Assembly (NCBI GenBank): GCA_009763385.1
Contig: CM019825.1
Location: 21,133,499-21,197,498 of the forward strand
Reading direction: 5' to 3'
DNA: 64,000 nt
DNA from: Coix lacryma-jobi var. lacryma-jobi
Lineage: Eukaryota > Streptophyta > Magnoliopsida > Poales > Poaceae
A model generated the notes under the pieces. The model ran no database searches and had not been told where the DNA came from. It saw nothing but the letters and a program-made list of their open reading frames with translations. Below are positions 56,101-64,000 of the stretch, in pieces (the first letter of the stretch is position 1; each line of letters opens with the position of its first letter). Position numbers and translations under genes: made by a program.

Positions 56101-56102
56101 CC

Positions 56103-56346
56103 GACTAGGCCATGTTCACTTCTCCAAATTTATCCAAAAATATTGCACAGTTTCTTATCACATCAAATTTTTAGACACATGTATGAAACATGAAATATAG
56201 ATAAAAAATAACTAATTATATTTTTAGTTTGTTCATATCAATACGAATATTTTAAGACTAGTTAGTCTATATTTAGATAAATTTATTAAATAGCAACAAA
56301 AGTGCTACGAGAACTTGTCCCAAAAAATTTCACGAACTGAACACGC
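56103..56346. repeat. hAT-like MITE copy
   Basis: It runs from about AGGCCATGTTCACTTCTCCAA to CACGAACTGAACACGC, with the internal blocks shared by the family (ACATCAAATTTTTAGACACATG, AACTAATTATATTTTTAGT, AACAAAAGTGCTACG). The flanking duplication was not clear. Confidence 0.65.
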
Positions 56347-56709
56347 TTATTTATGTAAATTTCTCCGATCTTAATACCAGAACGCAAGTCTGGCATGATC
56401 GAGAGAAAAAAAATATTTCAGGCACAATATTGGCTATTCCCACGAACCATTTTCTATAAATGACATAGCTGTTCCAAAGGAACCTTAATGTTTACGATTT
56501 ATTATTTCACAAATCATAGCCCCATTTCGTTTTGTTTTTCTTTTAAACACTGAAAGTAGTGATAAGTATCAAGTACAGGGGGTTGACTGCGAATTTTGAT
56601 AATGGCGTCAACTAGTGAATTTCGTGACAGCTAGCATCGCCGGCCACCCCTCTCCTGCAGCGAGGACTGGAGCATTAAAAACTCAGGCGATGCCGCGGGC
56701 CGATCGGAT

Positions 56710-56891
56710 ATGGAAGCTGCAGCGAAGACGACGCTCCTCCAACTCGCCGCATTGCGCAGCGGCGGTAGTCCCAAGATCTGCTCCTCCGCGCAAGGCGCCC
56801 TTCAGGCTCTCAGGAAGCCTGGTGCGGTCAACGGTTCTCAGCTTCCGCCTTTCTTTGGCGGCATCGCCCAAGCTCTTCAAGATCCCAAAAG
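56710..56891 (+). other. Possible upstream exon (orphan N-terminal reading frame)
   Basis: A GC-rich frame starts MEAAAKTTLLQLAALRSGG and runs to a good donor (CCAAAAG/GTATGA). It looks like a grass first exon coding for a helical N-terminus. Spliced to the next acceptor (57786), the frame meets a stop after a few codons, so it cannot be the N-terminus of the resistance protein. It may be a leader exon, a short upstream ORF, or a captured fragment of another gene. I do not recognise the family. Confidence 0.35.
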
Positions 56892-57819
56892 GTATGAAAA
56901 TGCATCTTTTTTTATGCTATATTTAGTCTCGTATTCCATCTAGTTTGTTCCGGGAATTCTGGATTGCGAGCACACTGTTGGTCTGCTGCAGTATTTGCAA
57001 GTACACTGTTGCAGTATTAGGATGGTCCTGGCAAACTGCCCAAGAGGTGCAGTCTCTGATGGGACCTTGTTTTGTGTTGGATACTTGGATCTAATTTGTT
57101 GTTTAATTGAGGGTTCTGATTTTCTGAGTGCAATGTTGCATGTGGGTCGTGGAGGGTCCTGGAGGGAGCTCAGTAGCAATTGAGGTGCATTCATGTATCA
57201 TGTTGTTGGGTGATTTGGGTCATTTTGCAGTGTAGGAGCCCAAGAGGTAGGCAGGATCGTGCAAATTGTTGGTTAATCCAAAGGAAGGAATTCTTGGAGG
57301 GTGGTAGGTTGATTCAGTAAACATGTCTTCAGATGTGCTATTAAGATAATACAGGTCTTCCAGTCATTGTCAAAATAAGTTATTGTGCATATTAAGTGCT
57401 AGGGACATATGAACAATGATGTACTACTATTTGGAAGTCAAAAGTTTGGTGCATAATTTATTGAAAGCCACCAGCACAGACAAAGAGGAATATTGACTTG
57501 TTTCTTTCTTCTGTACACTAAGCGTTCTAACAATAACGTGGCTGGGCCACAGTGGACATCTGCCATTATCTTCACAAACTCCCTTTTAAAAAAAGATGTC
57601 TTCTGAACATGAATCATTGTAGAGATCACTTGCTTCAAAAATATGTACAGATCGAAAATTATAACATTCACATATCTTAGTCGTTAACAATATTTGATAA
57701 AACTATGCATGGTTCTCAATGATGGTGAACAGCAAGAGGGGATGCCATTTTTATTTTTCTAACATAACAAATTTGGTTCCTTGCAGAGAAGATAATATTT
57801 GAACACTTCCAAGTGAGTT

Positions 57820-60800
57820 ATGATGGAGATGATTCTATCTGAGTTCACAAAACAAGTTATCATCTCACTTGGCAATTTAGCCAGTAATGAAATAGCCAAA
57901 GTTTTGTGCATCAGAAACGAGATTAGCAAACTATCGAGAAAACTTGAGAGTATGAGAGCTATCATTGCAGATGCAGAGAAGACAGTTGTGCAAAATGAAA
58001 CTACTAGGGATTGGCTGAAGAGGTCAAGAGAAATTATTTATGAGGCTGAAAACATTATTGACCGGTGTAGGATTGAAAAGGAGAGGTTCCAAACATCACA
58101 GCCACAGGTCAGGAAATGTCTTGAATCTTCCTTGATTTTACTTTTGTACATTGAGGGTTGTATCTTTGCATTATAGTTTTGTTATTCAGTATTCACTTAG
58201 AAGTCTTGACTCCCAAGAGGCCAAGACAAAAATGTTTTGCTAAAGTCCAATGCTTTTTCAACAAAGTTTGCATAGACTACAACTGAATCTCCTTGACTTT
58301 GAGATTCACCTAGTGGTCATCGCCATCCTCTGTCATCTTCATATATTTGTAGAGCCTCAGCTCAGAGAAGTGGCTGAAACAACACGTAGAAAATTGAAAC
58401 AACAGATGTTATTTATCGTTTGTTTTCCTTTTTGCACACCGCAATGTAGTGATTATTTCTGTCTGCTAAGTTTATCAAAGTTCTCTCAAGTCTATAAATG
58501 TTCGCAAGATTCACAGCATGCTAAGTGGATCATCGTCTCATTGGTTCCTTACATGCTCGTGTGCTTAGAACATTATTTGGGTACTGACTAAGAATTTAAG
58601 AAGGATTGATTGAGCTGTTCTAAGCATCATACCTACAAGCCAACTGATACTCACTCAGTTTAAAAATACAAGGCATATATCTTGGAAAGAGTTAAATTTT
58701 TCATGTTCTGATGAATACTTATCAAATTACACAACTGTATTCATATTTTTTTTAAAAAAAGAATCACATTATATTGGGTTTGTAGTAGTATATGTTTTAT
58801 TCTATGAGTAAAACAGTTTAATATTTTTTTAGAGAACACAGGAGAGCTGCGCTTCATTGTATTAGAGAAGAAAATATGCCTTGTGTTCCTTTTTTCCTTG
58901 AACCCGCAGGAGAGCTGCATATTATTTCAGTAAGAAGGGTGAAGATGCATGAGATGGGGAGCAAGAAACCCCATCCCTACAAAGACCCAACACAAACTGA
59001 CTGACACACTAAAAAACACTTTAAACAAACACAAACGCGTGCGCGCGAGCGCACACACACACACACACAAAACAAACAAGTAACAGATCAGGCAAGAAAT
59101 AAACAGGCGACCAGAAGAACTACCCATGGATGGGGAATGTCCGCTGAAAACGACCTAACGAAAAATTCGTGCTGCCCTTTAGCTCCAACCGAGCAAATGC
59201 ACTCGTTTGCAATAGCTTGCGAAACCACCAGAACCATCGGCGTTGTACCATTGAAGACAGCCATTTCGGTGTTTCCAAATTTCCCAAGCCACTAAGATGA
59301 TGAGTGAGTTCAGTCCTTTCCTGAGTTTTTGTTTTGGTGCCAGGGGCGGGTCTAGACAAAAGAACCGTTGGTGTAATCTCTATTGTGCCATCATGTCATC
59401 TAATCGTTTGAGCACTAACAAACATATATTTCAAGGGAGATTTCCAAAAGCCATTGGTGTCAAAGGACACCACAAGAAGGCTAAGATCTGCCACATTTTG
59501 GTATTGTCTTGCTTGTGTGACACCACTAGCTAGAGAAACGTCTATTGCTGGGCTGTGGGGCAATGGGAAACAAATCAAGTTTCTGGAGGATCAAGGTCCA
59601 GATTTCACGAGCAAAAGCACAAGATGTTAAAATATGCTGAACTGTTCTTTGTCTTGGTCACAAAATATGCTTGACGTTACTGTGGGCCAAGTAAATAAGA
59701 TAATAATACGTGAATAGTTGATTAATCCAAGACTAATATTATCTTTTGCACGTAGACATATTTTGGCATGCCTTTTAGTTAGCAAAATTTGCCTCCATGG
59801 CCACCTATTGTCAATACGCTTGTAAGTTAGAAAAAACTTACTGCTCCCTCCATTCATTAGTCTCCGTCACCTGAGTGTTTTTTCCCATTAGGCCAGTCTC
59901 AGTGGGGATTTCATTCCAATGCGCCCAGATTTTGGAAACAGTGCATAAGAGTTTCATGGGGATGAAACTATCGCTACTCCCATGAAACTCTTGTCATCTC
60001 TCTTCATTTATATAGCGCCATGTCAGCATATTAAATGCCCATGAAACTCTATGAAACTCCCATTGAGACTAGCCTTAGTCTCCGTCGTATTAGCTCCTCC
60101 TGCCAGTTTTCTCGATAGTACGGGCGCGCGATGCCTCGTTCGCATGCGGAGTTATTACTACTCCATTCCTTCTGTTAGCAGGAAGGAAACAAAATCTGTT
60201 AGCATGGTAAAAGAAGGAAACACAATCTGTTAGCGCGGCAACGACGTTTGGAGCATGGTTAGCACCGGATTTATCGGTAAATCAACCGACGCTGGTGCAG
60301 TAAAACAAAGCTCCGGATTTATCGTCAATCGGGGAGCCAACTTGTGGAGCCGGCTGTGGAGCCAACTGTTGGCCGAAGAAGACAGCATGACGGGGAGGTA
60401 CTTGGCCATCACGTCGGATCCTCCCCCGGTGGCTTGAATGGCGATCTCGTACGTGGTTAACCACTGCTCCGGGTTGGCCTTCCCATCGTACTTGTCCACC
60501 GTGTTGACCTTGAAGCCCTGAGGCCACTGGACGGCTCAGAGCCGGGCGGTGAAGGGGCGAGGCCTGGTCGAAGCATCGTGAGCCGGAGCTCGGTTGCCGC
60601 GATTGCCTTGCGAGACTTCTTGGTCGCGATGCGGTGGTGATTGCCTCCTGCGAGAGTGGCGCGGACTCGGAAGGGTCCTGTTGTATGAGGAGCCGGAAGG
60701 GGAAGGGTGACGCCCTTTCTCGTTGCACTGCACCGCAGCAGCCTTGACGTGTGCGACAATCTTCCAGAGCTCCGGGGTGACGGGAAGCTTGGAGAGTTCA

Positions 60801-63800
60801 TTGACGACGACGGCGAGATTGGCGCTTAGGGTTGGGTAGACGGGCTGATCGTCGACCCTGTCGAATTCGAAGATGAGGTCACGGCCCCCCATGTTCTCTC
60901 GATCTCGGCGTTCCCGATCGCGGCATTCGTCGTCACAACGCTCCCGGCCGCGGCGCTCCTGATCGCGCTGTTCGTCGTCGCGTCGGCGCTGTCGGTCGAT
61001 GTTACGCTGTTCCCGATTGGCGCGTTCGGTGTCCGTCTCGTTCGGGGATAGAGTGCTGTCGGTAGAGACATTGAAGATGATGCCCCCGCGATACGGTGGG
61101 AAGTCGGCGCCGGATTCGGTGGAGACGACGGTGGTAGCCTGCGTGGAGTTGCTCGTCGTAGTAGATCTCGATGCAGAGGTCGCCGAGACGGTGTTGCCGG
61201 AGATCTCGTGAAGAACCACCATGCCAACGAGTGGAGCCGGGGTCGCCTGGGCGCATGGGCTGGTCGGAGCCACCTGGTCGGAGCCGAAGGACTAGAGCTG
61301 GTCAGAGAGTTGTTGCAACGCCTGGTGCTGGAACGTAGAAGCCGCGGCGCGTAATCCGAAGGGCATGGAGTTGGCTGACGAAGCGTGGCGACTAGCTGGA
61401 TGCAGATCCGATCTGGGGCAGCGGGCGGGTTGAGTGCTGGAGACTCCCGATGGTGCACGTGGGCGCTGTTGGAGCCTAGGACGATCGGAGAGTTGCACGC
61501 GAGCCACCTTGATGGCATCGATGCACTCCGCGATCCCTTGGTTGGCCCGGTCGATGGCTTCGATCAGGTCGTCGTAGGGGACGATTCTCGGCACGCGACG
61601 CGCCGGTGTGATGACGCGTTGGGTGGACGGCGAGGCGCCCGACGCAGGAAGCTGCGCAAATTCCACGATCTCCGGAGCGGGGACGTGGTCACCGACGGTC
61701 TAGATCATAGATCCAATCTGGAAAGTGGTGCCTGCCTCCGGAAGAACCAAGGAGCGAGGAAAAGTGACCGCTTGGCAGATCATGGTGTCGTAGCACACAC
61801 CCCCTACCTGGCGTGCCAACTGTCGACGAAATATGGTCGGCAGTATACCGAGGGGTATGCCCAAGGTAGTAGATTAGACGGTGGAGGTGTGCGATACGTC
61901 TACTCAAGCGTAAACACAGGGACGAGAGACGACGATTTAGACAGGTTTGGACCAACAAGTCGCCGTAATACCCTACGTCCTGTGTTCTGGTGGTTGGTTT
62001 GTATTGCTGGATTGGAATATGCCGTGTCTTTGGAGGGGGTCCCTGCTCACCTTATATAGCCGAGGAGCAGGGTTACAATTTACCGAATCCTAACAGATTA
62101 CAATCAGTTCCTCTAGGCAAGGAATCTGGGTCTATCTATTAAGATCTTCCTTGATGAACAAGGCTTCAGGAGAGTCCTCGGCGGTTGCGACAGCCTGGTC
62201 GCGGACCGCAAGGCCTTCTGGTTGGGCCGTATTTGGCGAGCAGCCCAGGTAGGTCCATGGGGGTACACGGAGGTAATATCCCCACAGACTCCTTGCTAGC
62301 AATATTGGTCACCATGCCTGAGCCAAATATGATGGAGACTAATGAACGGAGGGAGCATATAACTACAAGTTAGTGTCATATGAACCGTGGGAATCTTTAG
62401 TATCTTTAATGTGGTTTTCATGAATAGTATGCACCACGAAGCAGTTTAATGGACTTACTTTGCTGATTCATGGCGAAATAATGAATTTCTAGATGTTAAT
62501 TTATCAAATGCATTCACATATTTCATCCAAATTTGGCTATCTGACATCTGGGTCAGGAATTAAATTGTTTCCTTTCTGTATAGGAATGCAATCCTTCATC
62601 AGTCTTTAAGTGCTGCAGAGATGTTGGTATTGACTACATAGTCACAAGTGATATACATGAGCTGAATCAGCAACTTGACAGCATCATTGAAGAGGGTGAG
62701 AGGCTGCATGTAGAGCCAGCGATTGAGGATCAAATAAGATTAGATCAAACAAGATCAGATCTTGACTTTGCTCCAGATCTAGAGCCTGATATTGTGGGCA
62801 GAGAGATGGAAAGCGACTGTGAAAATCTCATTAAACTACTAATAAAGAGAGATGATATTCCTAGTCATCCCAATCGTCCTTTGTTGGCTATTATAGGAAC
62901 AATCGGAGTTGGCAAAACTACTCTTGCTAGAAAGGTATACCACAAGGCAGAAACGTTTTTTGAGCCTAGGGTATGGGTTCATGTCTCCAAAGACTTGCGG
63001 CATATGACAATGTGGTCAGGTGAGAGATTCAGTAAAGGAGATACTGCACGACAACAGACAGAGCTGCGCACATGGTTACAAGGTAACAAGTTTCTGCTGG
63101 TCATTGATGATGTCTGGGGAGAGAATGTTTGGGATGGGCTACTAGAGATACAAGCACAGCATGGCAGCCCTGGCAGTAGAGTCCTTATAACAACCCGGAA
63201 TGAGCGTGTTGCGAGGAGGATAGGGGCAGTTCATCTTCACCATGTGAAGGGCTTGAATGAGGATGATGGTTGGTGGCTACTTCGTACAAGGGCTTTCCTT
63301 GATGAGAGTACTGGAAACATGCAAGATATTGGTAGACGAATTGTGCAAAAGTGCAATGGCCTTCCAATGGCAATAAGGAGAATTGGATGCCATCTAAGGG
63401 AAGTGGACCTTAAAGAAGATGACTGGGAGAGAATCTATTCCAGTGATTTCTGTGGCCTTTCTTCGAGGATAAGAAATGCTATCAATACGAGCTACCTTGA
63501 GTTGCCATATTATCTGAAAAGGTGTTTTCTTTATTGCTCATTATATCCAGAGGGGTCAGTGATTGATCGGCAGTGTATCACCCAGCAGTGGATTGCAGAA
63601 GGGTTTATTGTGACCCAGCAGAACACAACTGTTGAAGAGGAAGCTAAAAAATGCTATGAGGAATTGTTAGGTAGGGGCCTTCTTTTGCCCGAAAATCAAA
63701 CTTATGGTGCAGAGAGATCGAAGATGCCTCATCTCTTCAGATCATTTGCACTTCTGCAGTCACACGATGAATACTTTATTGGCAATCCTCAAGACATAGG

Positions 63801-64000
63801 TGATGCTTTGAGGCCATGCCGCTTAACTATTACAACTGGAGGTTCAGAAGCGATCAGAAATGGTATTAGAAAGTTGAAGAGCTTGAGGACAATAATCCTG
63901 TGTGGGAGTCCACTAAATGACACGGCCCTGGGTGATATTTTTCAGAAGTGCACACATCTAAGAGTTCTAGATCTTGGTGATACACAAATTGAGTGTGTTG
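57820..64000 (+). CDS. CC-NB-ARC-LRR (NLR) disease resistance protein, runs off right edge
   Basis: Exon 57820-58107 encodes an Rx-type coiled coil (MILSEFTKQVIISLGNLASNE, then REIIYEAENIIDRC). A 4.5-kb intron follows, then an exon from 62584 (acceptor CTGTATAG) that stays open to the end of the window. NB-ARC motifs in order are the P-loop GTIGVGKTT (about residue 200), RNBS-A (RVWVHVSKD), kinase-2 LLVIDDVW (about 267), RNBS-B SRVLITTR, GLPM (about 354) and RNBS-D CFLYCSLYPEG. The MHD position reads MPHL (about 476), so His and Asp of the usual motif are both changed. The first LRRs begin (HLRVLDLGDT) at the edge. NLRs sense pathogen effectors and trigger cell death. The start could be the second Met. 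A leader exon ends at 57819. Confidence 0.88.
58920..59640 (-). mobile_element. Decayed LINE fragment in the NLR intron
   Basis: Read on the minus strand, broken frames contain pieces typical of the end of L1-type reverse transcriptase ORFs (AREIWTLILQKL, then AWEIWKHRNGC with a nearby FNGTTP). Several stops and frameshifts interrupt it. The low-coordinate end has GC/CA dinucleotide runs (59036-59068). Confidence 0.5.
59892..60073. mobile_element. Tourist-like MITE
   Basis: The left end GGCCAGTCTCAGTGGGGATT and the right end CTCCCATTGAGACTAGCC are inverted copies, with TTA on both flanks. This fits a Tourist (Harbinger-type) MITE of about 180 bp. Inside, CATGAAACTC blocks recur in both orientations. 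Confidence 0.78.
60232..61666 (-). pseudogene. gypsy gag remnant
   Basis: Broken minus-strand frames carry the usual features of a grass gypsy gag. They are a leader region with DLIEAIDRANQGIAECIDAI, a long Arg/Asp/Glu-rich tract (DRQRRRDDEQRDQERRGRER, about 61000-60890), and the capsid start VDKYDGKANPEQWLTTYEIA. Frame changes occur near 61290, 60860 and 60540. The homology stops within capsid (SANSWLHSRLH). Confidence 0.7.
60235..62286 (-). mobile_element. Truncated Ty3/gypsy retrotransposon (LTR plus gag) in the NLR intron
   Basis: The single visible LTR is 61821-62286 (466 bp), TGTGGGG...TCGACA when read on the minus strand. It is followed by a primer-binding-like sequence (TTGGCACGCCAGGTAGG) two or three bases downstream and then a broken gag. 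No protease, reverse transcriptase, integrase or second LTR is present, so the element is cut off after gag at about 60235. It lies antisense to the resistance gene. Confidence 0.75.
62360..62583 (+). other. 3' end of the NLR intron
   Basis: AT-rich intron sequence that closes with a pyrimidine tract and CTGTATAG acceptor. Confidence 0.5.

Larger units (their letters stand above)
59843..62355. mobile_element. Stowaway-like MITE split by later insertions
   Basis: TGCTCCCTCCATTCATTAGT at the left (about 59843) is mirrored by ACTAATGAACGGAGGGAGCA at the right (about 62337-62356). Everything between, apart from short MITE arms, is a Tourist MITE and a retroelement, so this old MITE was the landing site for both. 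Confidence 0.55.

Noticed and set aside
61385..62059. Plus-strand 224-codon frame
   Set aside because: It is the complement of the gag leader and LTR of the gypsy element.
1..64000. tRNA, rRNA or CRISPR features
   Set aside because: None was recognised by eye. A tRNA scan was not possible; a hit from such a scan would overturn this.

Overview
This window is nuclear DNA from a grass, probably a panicoid such as sorghum or a relative. That placement is an inference from repeat style and protein similarity; no species marker was tested. It shows small plant introns with GT-AG junctions, GC-rich first exons typical of grasses, many Stowaway, Tourist and hAT-like MITEs, and nested class I and II transposons. 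Exon borders were joined by eye from reading frame, GT-AG sites and family conservation, without transcripts.

Host genes, left to right: a SKA1 kinetochore gene (-, 5480-2782) whose last exon is not in the window; a purple acid phosphatase (-, 16354-13102, 12 exons); a RIN2/gp78-type membrane RING-CUE ubiquitin ligase (+, 27729-35911, 12 exons); an actin-depolymerizing factor (-, 38153-37368); a one-exon MCTP with four C2 domains and C-terminal membrane segments (+, 47293-50313); a small coiled-coil protein resembling BORC subunit 6 (-, 54015-52492); and an Rx-type CC-NB-ARC-LRR resistance gene (+, from 57820, running off the right edge). The genes share no pathway; this is an ordinary gene island loaded with transposons.

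Transposons: an internally deleted Mutator-like element (about 100-2650) lies downstream of SKA1 exon 7. A PIF/Harbinger element (5651-12263, TSD TCA) sits about 170 bp upstream of the SKA1 start codon. It has a transposase and a Myb-like ORF, each with an in-frame stop, and is itself split by a solo LTR (9793-11879, TSD ACGGC). A fold-back MULE MITE (17855-18808, 9-bp TSD) is nested in a hAT-like MITE. A truncated Ty3/gypsy element with one LTR, a Tourist MITE and LINE remains fill the 4.5-kb intron of the resistance gene.

The most striking object is a complete, apparently young 7.4-kb Mutator-like element (18996-26409, TSD CACGCTGTG). Its terminal inverted repeats of about 320 bp are nearly identical, and each carries a row of GC-rich palindromes. 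Inside are three open genes: a 924-codon DDE/SWIM transposase, a four-exon plant-mobile-domain gene directly behind it, and a convergent gene for a GRF-like zinc-finger protein. This layout parallels the convergent mudrA/mudrB arrangement of maize MuDR but with different cargo.
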